From assembly GCA_037445225.1 (NCBI GenBank), contig JBBIKW010000007.1, positions 114,530 to 178,529 of the forward strand: DNA of 64,000 bases. Direction: 5' to 3'. Under the pieces are notes generated by a model. It searched no databases. It had not been told where the DNA came from and saw only the letters and a list, made by a program, of their open reading frames with translations. The position numbers were made by a program, and so were the translations under genes. This stretch comes from M3007 sp037445225. Its GTDB lineage: Bacteria; Bacteroidota; Bacteroidia; Chitinophagales; Saprospiraceae. Every line of letters starts with the position of its first letter. Positions within the stretch are counted from its first letter, which is position 1. Positions 57,569 to 64,000 of this stretch are shown one piece after another.

Positions 57569-59254
57569 ATGAAGTCTACACGCAGGCCGTCTGCACCTAA
57601 GCTTCCGAAGCCTTCTGCTGGCGCACCGACGAAAAGGCGCCCTCCCGCCTCGTATCGAGCGCCTTTAGCCTATGCTCTTCTGATTGCCGCTCTCCTGATC
57701 GTCTCGGCAGTTCGCATCCGCCTGCTCCATCTCCCCTTGGAGCGCGACGAAGGCGAATACGCCCTTATGGCTCAACTCATCTGGAAAGGCATTCCTCCCT
57801 ATGAGCTGGCCTACAATATGAAACTGCCCGGCACCTACTATGCCTACGCCCTTTTGATGGGGCTCTTTGGTCAAACCATAGAAGGCATTCGCATAGGGCT
57901 TTTGGCGGTTCACCTCATCAGCATGGGATTGCTCTTTGTTATCGGCAGGAAGATAAGCGGCGATCTATCGGGTGCGGTAGCGGCATCAGCCTACAGCTTG
58001 TTATGCCTGGTGCCCAACACTCTCGGACTAATGGCCCATGCCACTCATTTCAACGTACTTTTTATGCTTCTCGGATGGTGGCTGTTGCTGCGCTACAAGG
58101 AGCAAGGGCGGTGGGTACTACTTGTCAATAGCGGGTTGTGTTTTGGGCTGGCCTTCCTGGCTAAGCAGCAAGCCGTATTTTTCCCCCTCTTTGGAGCCCT
58201 GTGGTTGGCTTGGTCTGCCTGGAAACAGGCGCCGCCTGTTTCCATCCAAACGCGCCTACAGCAGTTGGCTGTGTTCAGCATAGCCGTACTGCTGCCCTAT
58301 GGGCTCGTGTTGCTATCGACGCAATACCACGGAACTTTTGACCGGTTTTGGCACTGGACGGTGGATTATGCCCGTCAATATGCCTCTGTCAAGACCTTCT
58401 ACCGGGCTTGGAGCAACCTGACTATCAACCTAACCAACATAACCAAGGGAGTGGTCTGGGGCTGTGGATATTGGGCCTGCTCGGCGGGTTGAGTGCCCTT
58501 TGGCTATCGCCCCATCTGTGCTACCGGCGAATACCTTTAGTGCTCTTTGCAGTGCTTTCAGCCTTATGCGTGGTTCCGGGCTTTTACTTCCGCTCGCACT
58601 ACTTCATCGCTTTTTTCCCAGCTTTAGCCCTTTTGACGGGTATAGCTGTTCAAGCATGGGGTGAATGGCTACACCATCGAGTGGGAAGTGCTATGGCTTA
58701 TATGCCGGTAGGGATTTTTTGGGCATTGAGTGCACATGCGCTTTACTACCATCGAGCGCTCTTGTTCCGCGAAAGTGCGCAACCGAGTATGCTATCGGCT
58801 TTATGGGCGCAGCAACCCCTTTGTATAGTCGGTTCAAATAGGTCGTTTTTTGCAAGCCAAAGCAAGGCCACAGGATCGGCTAGCCGTTATTGGCTCGGAG
58901 CCACAGCTGTACTTTTACAGCGGCCTCCTGCCGGCGACAGGATACATCTACACTTATCCGCTGATGGAAGACCAACCCTACAGCGAAGCAATGCAGCGAG
59001 AGATGGCAGCAGAGATTGAGCGCACTCGCCCGCGCTTTTTGGTCTTTGTGAACACACCGCTGTCGTGGCTGCGACAAGAAAACTCTCCCGCCTACATTTT
59101 CGAATGGTACAATACCCTCCGCTCGTCTTATCGCCTCGTGCAGGCGGTAGAAATACCTCCAAAACAACGTTCCGAGTACTATACAGGCGAGCCGCTACTA
59201 ACTTACAGCCCTCGGCAGGCTAACCGTATTCTCGTTTGGGAGCGTGCACAATAA
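57569..59254 (+). pseudogene. GT39/ArnT-like membrane glycosyltransferase, broken by two frameshifts and a stop
   Basis: An N-terminal half with several membrane helices starts at ATG 57569. LERDEGEYALMAQLIWKGIP (catalytic Asp-Glu of the PMT/GT39 fold) and YNMKLPGTYYAYALLMGLF are typical. The frame changes near 58455-58470 (ends TKGVVWGCGYWACSAG, continues as LGLWILGLLGGLSAL). It changes back near 58780-58786 (ESAQ to RVCYRLYGRSNPF). An in-frame TAG at 58826-58828 replaces the Glu codon of NPFVES. The end (LAVIGSEPQLYFYSG, then PANRILV-like QANRILVWERAQ) fits family C-termini. Intact length would be about 560 residues. Three separate lesions make a recent pseudogene more likely than sequencing error alone, though error is possible. 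Confidence 0.82.
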
Positions 59255-59278
59255 GCAGCCGATGGATTTCTTTGTCGC

Positions 59279-60211
59279 TCAGCGGCCACTGCCTGCGGCT
59301 ACCTCTTTATTGGAGATCTTCAGGTAGTTCTCCAAAGCCACAGCGATAGAGGGGGCCTCCGGCGTACCGGCCAAAATATTCACCGTCATGCCGCTCTCCT
59401 GCACCGCCTTATAGGCGGCTTTTCCAAAGACGCAGATGCGCCGATCTTCCTGCCTGAAATCCGGGAATTGATCGAACATCGACTTAATCTCCAAGGCAGA
59501 GAAGAAGGCAATGATATCGTATTTAATGTCCTTCAGCCCAGACAGGTCGGTATTAACCGTCCGGTACATGACCGCCTCCTGAATGGGAATCTTCAGCTCG
59601 GCAAACAGTTGGGTAACTTCCGGATTGCCCTGATCGCTACAGGGCAAGAAAAAGCGCTCGTGTTTGTGGCGCAAAATGTAAGACCGCAAGTCGGCAATAG
59701 ATCGCTCACCATTGAAAACTCGGCGCTTGCGAAAGTAAATAAACTTTTGCAGATAGTTGGCTACCGCCTCCGTGGAGCAGAAATAGCGAGTCTCCTCCGA
59801 CATCTTGATACGCAAGTCAGCACACAAGCGGAAGAAGTGATCGATAGCCGTGCGGCTCGTAAAGACGATAGCGGTATAATCGTTTGGATAAACACGGTTT
59901 TTTCGGTATTCTTTTTCTGTTAGACCTTCTATTTGGACAAAAGGAACGAAGTCAATTCGGACGCCGTAGCGTTTTTCTAATTCTTCATAAGGTTGTCGCT
60001 GATGGGGAGGCGGAGCCGCCTGAGAAATAAGTATATTGTATACGCGTCGATAGGTTTCTTCAGCAACAGGAACAGCAGGCGCAGACATTTGGGAATGGTT
60101 GTATTTTACAGCTTGGGTGGTATCCGAGGACGATGTTGGCGGAGCTTGGACAGGCGTTTCCGAGACGACGTCTTTTCGATTAGCTTGACTGAGTTCTTGT
60201 TTTAACTCCAT
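59279..60211 (-). CDS. hemD: Uroporphyrinogen-III synthase
   Basis: This 310-residue enzyme closes and inverts the linear tetrapyrrole to uroporphyrinogen III in heme synthesis. RRVYNILISQAAPPPHQRQP and RYGVRIDFVPFVQIEGLTEK are typical of the Bacteroidota form. YTAIVFTSRTAIDHFFRLCA and YDIIAFFSALEIKSMF mark the two lobes. The first 45 residues (Ser/Pro/Gln-rich) are an extension of unclear role; Met42 could also start translation. The promoter TACCTTTG lies 76 bases upstream of ATG 60211. It is adjacent to a DUF4271 gene, a common Bacteroidota neighbourhood. Confidence 0.9.
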   Translation of the reverse strand: MELKQELSQANRKDVVSETPVQAPPTSSSDTTQAVKYNHSQMSAPAVPVAEETYRRVYNILISQAAPPPHQRQPYEELEKRYGVRIDFVPFVQIEGLTEKEYRKNRVYPNDYTAIVFTSRTAIDHFFRLCADLRIKMSEETRYFCSTEAVANYLQKFIYFRKRRVFNGERSIADLRSYILRHKHERFFLPCSDQGNPEVTQLFAELKIPIQEAVMYRTVNTDLSGLKDIKYDIIAFFSALEIKSMFDQFPDFRQEDRRICVFGKAAYKAVQESGMTVNILAGTPEAPSIAVALENYLKISNKEVAAGSGR

Positions 60212-60229
60212 TATCCAACAAAGATCGAT

Positions 60230-61141
60230 TTATGAAGGGCGTATAGCAAGCTTTAAAAATACCAGAATAGGAGCGATTTCTACGCTGCAAAGGTACAGCA
60301 AAAAATGAAAGAGATGCTGCCTCAAAAATTTGACAGCGATGGCACCCGCCCGAAGATAGCGATATAGGTAAAAAATAACGGCCAGTGCTACCAACCAAAA
60401 CACTAAAAACCCGCTGTACGGGCGCTGTTGGGCGAGCAAAAAGTTGAAGGGTAATAAGAACAGGCCCAGCACGCAGTTAAACAGCACGATGAGGAAGCTG
60501 TAGCGATGCATTTCGGCCCTAATAGGGAAAATTCTCCCCAGAAAACTCAAAATGAGATGCTTGCCGATAAAAAGAATAGGCGTAAGAGACAAGCAAATGA
60601 GAAAGAACGACAGGCGGTTGTACACCTCAGGAGCAAAATGTCGAGCGAGCAAAAATAGAAAGACGCCTGCATTGAGCAGAAAACTCGCGTATAGCAGGTA
60701 ATACGGCCTACTTCCCGCGCCTCCGCTCGCCTCACGCAGCGCCACGTTGAGCGCATTGTCGCTCAAAAAGGCGCGCCACGCCTTGAAGACGACATCGCGT
60801 TTGGAGGCAGCAACAAAGGCCAGGAAGGTCAACAGCAACACGAGCAACCAAAAAATCTGCCTTTCGGTCAGAGGTGGTCCCCAAGCGCTGTAGTGAGAAA
60901 AACTTTCAGCAGCGGGCAAGACCGTGACGGCCTCTACAGAGCTCAGACCCACCTCCGGACGCCGGTGCGGTACGATGTTAAAAGGGTTCTCCAAGGCATC
61001 GAAGGCTGGCGAAGAGGGCACCACGCGAAGGGAGTGGGGCAGTCGCGCCTCGATATCAAACGGATTGCGTGCGCCAGGCTGTGCCTGCAGCCCAAAGAAT
61101 AGAAGAGCAAATGCCGATATCAGCAGGCCCCACCGCACCAT
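60230..61141 (-). CDS. DUF4271 domain membrane protein
   Basis: This 303-residue protein has an N-terminal signal-like helix and a linker of about 75 residues. It then has about six membrane helices from residue 95 onward (IFWLLVLLLTFLAFVAA, FFLICLSLTPILFIG, YSFLIVLFNCVLGLFLLPF). The end FLLYLCSVEIAPILVFLKL matches the DUF4271 C-terminus. DUF4271 genes sit before hemD in many Bacteroidota, but the role is unknown. ATG 61141 lies exactly four bases after a TACCTTTG box, so a leaderless mRNA is expected. It is divergent from purA. Confidence 0.88.
   Translation of the reverse strand: MVRWGLLISAFALLFFGLQAQPGARNPFDIEARLPHSLRVVPSSPAFDALENPFNIVPHRRPEVGLSSVEAVTVLPAAESFSHYSAWGPPLTERQIFWLLVLLLTFLAFVAASKRDVVFKAWRAFLSDNALNVALREASGGAGSRPYYLLYASFLLNAGVFLFLLARHFAPEVYNRLSFFLICLSLTPILFIGKHLILSFLGRIFPIRAEMHRYSFLIVLFNCVLGLFLLPFNFLLAQQRPYSGFLVFWLVALAVIFYLYRYLRAGAIAVKFLRQHLFHFLLYLCSVEIAPILVFLKLAIRPS
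60288..60295 (-). promoter_or_regulatory. -7 element (TACCTTTG) for hemD
   Basis: On the minus strand TACCTTTG is followed by CAGC, 76 bases before ATG 60211. It lies inside the 3' end of the DUF4271 gene. Confidence 0.5.
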
Positions 61142-61145
61142 GGTG

Positions 61146-61153
61146 CAAAGGTA
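61146..61153 (-). promoter_or_regulatory. -7 element of the DUF4271 gene (TACCTTTG), leaderless configuration
   Basis: On the minus strand TACCTTTG is followed by CACC and then ATG 61141. The divergent purA promoter is 24 bases away. Confidence 0.6.
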
Positions 61154-61177
61154 TTACCTAAACGCTACTTCTTTGCC

Positions 61178-61185
61178 TACCTTTG
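61178..61185 (+). promoter_or_regulatory. -7 element (TACCTTTG) for purA
   Basis: TACCTTTG lies 76 bases before the purA ATG at 61262. It is back to back with the DUF4271 promoter. Confidence 0.6.
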
Positions 61186-61261
61186 CTCGTACAAGCTGTA
61201 CTATTGCCGCTCGTCTTCCTTCCATAGGGCGGTTTTACTTTATTTTTTCGACATTTTTTTC

Positions 61262-62536
61262 ATGGAAAATGTAGATGTTATCCTCGGCTTGCAGTGGGGC
61301 GACGAGGGAAAGGGTAAGATTGTGGATTACTTGGCCGCACAATACGATATCGTAGCGCGTTTCCAGGGAGGCCCCAACGCTGGCCACACCCTGTATCGAG
61401 GGGAGCAGAAGTATGTATTGCATACCCTTCCGTCGGGGATCTTTCACTCCCACACTGTCAATTTTATTGGGAATGGGGTGGTGCTCGACCCTGTTACGCT
61501 GTGGCGAGAAATAACGCAAATTCAAAGAAGCGGACTTGATATTGGACAGCGCTTATTAGTGGCGCGCAAGGCACACCTCATCTTACCCACCCATCGCTGG
61601 TTGGACATAGCCAGCGAAGCCCATAAAGGAAGAGAAAAGATTGGTTCTACGCTAAAAGGCATAGGCCCTACCTACATGGACAAGACCGGCCGCAACGGCT
61701 TGCGCGTAGGCGATGTGGAACAGCCGGACTTTCGCGACCGCTACGAAGCCTTGAAAAAGAAGCACATAGAGCTGCTACAGCTGTATCCTCCCGTCGCGTT
61801 TAATTTAGAAGATGCAGAAAGAGAGTGGTTCGACAGCATTGCCTTCTTACGCTCTTTACCGTTGATAGACGGCGAGTACTTCCTTAACGACGCCCTTAAG
61901 AAAGGCAAACGCGTACTTGCCGAGGGTGCTCAAGGCGCCATGCTTGACATCGATTTCGGCACCTACCCTTTTGTTACCTCCTCGAATACGCTAACTGCGG
62001 GAGTCTGTACCGGCTTAGGGGTACCCCCTCAGCGCATTGGCCGCGTTATAGGTATAACGAAAGCGTACTGTACGCGCGTAGGAAGCGGTCCTTTCCCCAC
62101 TGAACTCAAAGGCGAACCAGGAAAACAACTGCGCGAACTGGGCCACGAGTTTGGAGCCACCACCGGACGCCCTCGTCGCTGCGGTTGGCTCGACATCCCA
62201 CAACTGCTCTACACTCTCCAACTCACCGGAACTACAGAGGTATGCATGACCAAGCTCGACGTGCTCGGTTTACTCCGCGAAATCCACATAGCCACTCATT
62301 ACCAATACGATAACCACCAGACTACCCGCCTACCTTATGATCTATGTCGCACAGATATCACGCCCGTGCTACGAAGATATCCTTCCTGGGCTGTAAGCAG
62401 CATGCAAACAGCGCACCGCTTTGACCAACTCCCTCCTGCTGCCCAGACCTTTATAAGAGACGTAGAAATCCTTCTGAACATACCCATACGAATGATCTCT
62501 CTGGGCCCTGCTCGCGAACAACTCCTACTGCGGTAG
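61262..62536 (+). CDS. purA: Adenylosuccinate synthetase
   Basis: This 424-residue enzyme converts IMP, aspartate and GTP to adenylosuccinate, the first step to AMP. The GTP-binding motif GLQWGDEGKGKIVDYLA is at residues 9-25. The catalytic His is in GPNAGHT. GSTLKGIGPTYMDKTGRNG, LAEGAQGAMLDIDFGTYPF and GRPRRCGWLDIPQLLY are canonical. Length is normal. ATG 61262 is preceded by a T-rich leader. The 3' end is convergent with the NadM/Nudix gene, 10 bp apart. Confidence 0.97.
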   Translation: MENVDVILGLQWGDEGKGKIVDYLAAQYDIVARFQGGPNAGHTLYRGEQKYVLHTLPSGIFHSHTVNFIGNGVVLDPVTLWREITQIQRSGLDIGQRLLVARKAHLILPTHRWLDIASEAHKGREKIGSTLKGIGPTYMDKTGRNGLRVGDVEQPDFRDRYEALKKKHIELLQLYPPVAFNLEDAEREWFDSIAFLRSLPLIDGEYFLNDALKKGKRVLAEGAQGAMLDIDFGTYPFVTSSNTLTAGVCTGLGVPPQRIGRVIGITKAYCTRVGSGPFPTELKGEPGKQLRELGHEFGATTGRPRRCGWLDIPQLLYTLQLTGTTEVCMTKLDVLGLLREIHIATHYQYDNHQTTRLPYDLCRTDITPVLRRYPSWAVSSMQTAHRFDQLPPAAQTFIRDVEILLNIPIRMISLGPAREQLLLR

Positions 62537-62546
62537 TGCTGTACTC

Positions 62547-63449
62547 CTATAGCAAAGCCTCTATTTGCTCTTCCCAGTAGGGTCGGAGTAGAGCAAATAG
62601 CGGACGATGCTCGGGTACCAATTGATCAGGAGTCAACGTGCGCATATCGCACCACCGCACCTCAAAAACGTCATCGCCGGCACTGACTTTCCCCGATACC
62701 ATTGCGCAAGCATACAGATGGCTCATCACAGCGTCCGGGCTGTCGCGATACCGCCAGTCGTCTATGCGACAAGACCCTAAATACGTCAGACCGCCTACCT
62801 CTACAGGACCGCACTCCTCTTCCAACTCCCGAAGAGCTGCCTCTTCAAAACTGTCGTCCTCTGGGTCGACAAATCCTCCGGGAAAGCGCATTCTCGTCTC
62901 GTTGGGTTTCCGCGCTAGCAGAACACAGCGGTAGTCGGAGGTAAATAAGGCAACGTCTACTGTAGGGTAGACGGTTGGATACCGGCGCATGGCACCGTAA
63001 ATGGCTCCCGCGCAAAAGTCGCGCAGAGAGACCGGAGGCGTTAGGGTCGGTAGCTGCTCTATGCCTTCCCTCGCCGCCTCTAGCGGTTCGCACGGAAACT
63101 GTCCACAGTAATGTGCGACGAAACGATCCGCACTGCCATAGAGAACGATAGGCTTTTTTGGATGCAAGGCTAATATGCGGCGGTCGAGTTCTTGACTCCA
63201 AATCCGATCGTCGTGGAGATCGGGCATCTCGAGCACAGTTATTTTGTCGCCATACTTCTCCGCAAACAGCGCCCGACGCAGCTCCCAGTCCAGCGGATTG
63301 CGCGAACTGGGAGCAGGATTAGAACAAATTATCGCATATAGGTTTACATGCTTTGCCCACACGTGTGCGAAAAGCTGTTCGTGTACTTTGTTTAGTTCGT
63401 ATACCTGGAAACGCCCAACAATAAATCCCGAGCCAACAGGTTTTGCCAT
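62547..63449 (-). CDS. Bifunctional NMN adenylyltransferase/Nudix hydrolase (NadM-Nudix type)
   Basis: This 300-residue fusion has two parts. The N-terminal nucleotidyltransferase domain (residues 1-145) begins GSGFIVGRFQVYELNKVHEQ, where the VHEQL His aligns with the (H/T)xGH-type motif of NMNAT. The C-terminal Nudix domain has GGFVDPEDDSFEEAALRELE then EECG. This is the Nudix box in the one-residue-longer form GFVDP. The pair would make NAD from NMN and ATP and hydrolyse an ADP-ribose-type substrate. Start at ATG 63449. Its activity as a fusion in NAD recycling is known for relatives; the details here are inferred. Confidence 0.85.
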   Translation of the reverse strand: MAKPVGSGFIVGRFQVYELNKVHEQLFAHVWAKHVNLYAIICSNPAPSSRNPLDWELRRALFAEKYGDKITVLEMPDLHDDRIWSQELDRRILALHPKKPIVLYGSADRFVAHYCGQFPCEPLEAAREGIEQLPTLTPPVSLRDFCAGAIYGAMRRYPTVYPTVDVALFTSDYRCVLLARKPNETRMRFPGGFVDPEDDSFEEAALRELEEECGPVEVGGLTYLGSCRIDDWRYRDSPDAVMSHLYACAMVSGKVSAGDDVFEVRWCDMRTLTPDQLVPEHRPLFALLRPYWEEQIEALL

Positions 63450-63665
63450 ATCCTTCCGTTGCTTTTTGCGCCCACAAGGTAAATAAATAAGAGCGCCAAG
63501 AGGCGTGCATTAAAATTCATTTGGCTTCTAGCCGGCTTAAAACCTTTACCAACTCATTTTGTCAAGATTTATGGTTACATATTCATCTACCGACTCAAAA
63601 TGCAGAAGTATTTATTTTCGTAGTTTTGAGGCGCTTGTATCTGATTGTGAAGACCTCATAGTATC
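63450..63665. other. Intergenic region with a promoter-like box
   Basis: This AT-richer 216-bp spacer separates two divergent genes. TAGTTTTG at 63621-63628 matches TAnnTTTG and lies 37 bases before the GTG of the Rpn-like gene. Nothing else is recognised. Confidence 0.45.
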
Positions 63666-64000
63666 GTGGCCAAGAAAACTACTCGCACCTCCCTTTTGCG
63701 CCGCCAGCACGAGCACGACCCACTCTTTCGCGGCGCCTACGCCATCGCTGAGGTGGTCAGGGCCCACCTCAACACCCTCCTGCCCCCACACCTGCTGCCG
63801 CTGCTCGACCCGCAGCAACTCTCCCCACTGCCCGACACCTACGTCTCCGACCGCCTGCGACCCGCACTGGCCAGACGCCGTCTGGCAGTGCCCACTCCGA
63901 CACGCCCAACACCAGTGGGCCAAAATCTCCTTCCTCTTCGAACACAAAAGCGCCCGACCCGCCCGATTCCTCGAAGCCCAACGCATCGACTACATGCTGG
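63666..64000 (+). pseudogene. Rpn-family PD-(D/E)XK nuclease/transposase-like gene, frameshifted and cut by window end
   Basis: From GTG 63666 the plus strand reads HEHDPLFRGAYAIAEVVRAH and LPDTYVSDRLR, the N-terminus of Rpn/YhgA-type recombination-promoting nucleases. After CTGCGA the run CCC (63861-63863) seems one base too long. Moving to the next frame restores PHWPDAVWQCPLRHAQHQWA and KISFLFEHKSARPARFLEAQ. That second part carries the Asp and the ExK motif (EHK) expected in the family. The gene continues beyond base 64000. Either a real frameshift or an assembly error explains it. Confidence 0.7.

Noticed and set aside
58880..59167. Minus-strand frames at the end of the broken GT39-type gene
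   Set aside because: They are shadows of the plus-strand gene, whose C-terminal motifs are recognisable.

Overview
The window reads as a chromosomal segment of a Bacteroidota bacterium of moderate-to-high GC. The evidence is the repeated promoter box TAnnTTTG (the Bacteroidota -7 element), the ribosomal block rplM-rpsI-rpsB-tsf, the DUF4271-hemD pair, a GYDIA-type GHMP kinase beside aroA, DUF1573, and many Sec and lipoprotein signals of Bacteroidota type. A Saprospirales-like lineage is possible, but I cannot place it below phylum. No tRNA, rRNA or CRISPR array was found. Layout: 1-3.4 kb holds a small membrane protein, a Spy/CpxP-like protein, an 0.8 kb non-coding stretch with six copies of a palindromic repeat, and a secreted subtilase. 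3.6-10.7 kb is metabolic: a CoA-transferase, an SDR, moeA and mobA (molybdenum cofactor), and a GlcD/GlpC-type FAD + Fe-S oxidoreductase. 10.9-13.5 kb is the translation operon with a terminator. 13.6-23.9 kb holds envelope proteins (AsmA-like, lipoproteins), thiL, rnd and a Gfo/Idh/MocA oxidoreductase. 23.9-32.4 kb is a tightly packed ten-gene minus-strand operon that looks like a complete route to a CMP-activated 3-deoxy-ulosonic (nonulosonate-like) sugar: GT-B-like transferase, SpsF-like cytidylyltransferase, split transketolase, GSA-aminomutase-like aminotransferase, SDR, KdsC-like phosphatase, short NeuB-like synthase, fatty-acid hydroxylase-like protein and an SMR membrane protein. The gene combination does not match a pathway I can name. 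It is my lead candidate for something undescribed. 32.6-43.2 kb holds fdhD, a GT4 glycosyltransferase, aroA with a GHMP kinase, DUF1573, and a ferritin-C39 peptidase/ABC exporter-HlyD operon. 43.2-45.9 kb is a mobile-element graveyard: a decayed tyrosine recombinase, an internally deleted IS66 transposase and a degenerate IS1-family element with both inverted repeats. These surround an AT-rich two-helix channel-like gene. 45.9-64 kb holds polysaccharide genes (GT4, manC, GT2), an orphan DUF433, an orphan Cas6, a PspA-like coiled-coil membrane protein, a GH2 beta-mannosidase, recN, a freshly broken GT39-type gene, hemD, DUF4271, purA, a NadM/Nudix fusion and a frameshifted Rpn-type nuclease cut by the window edge. 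Two regulatory patterns recur. Four genes have TAnnTTTG exactly four bases before their ATG, which predicts leaderless mRNAs. Several promoters carry the extended form TAnnTTTGCnGC.
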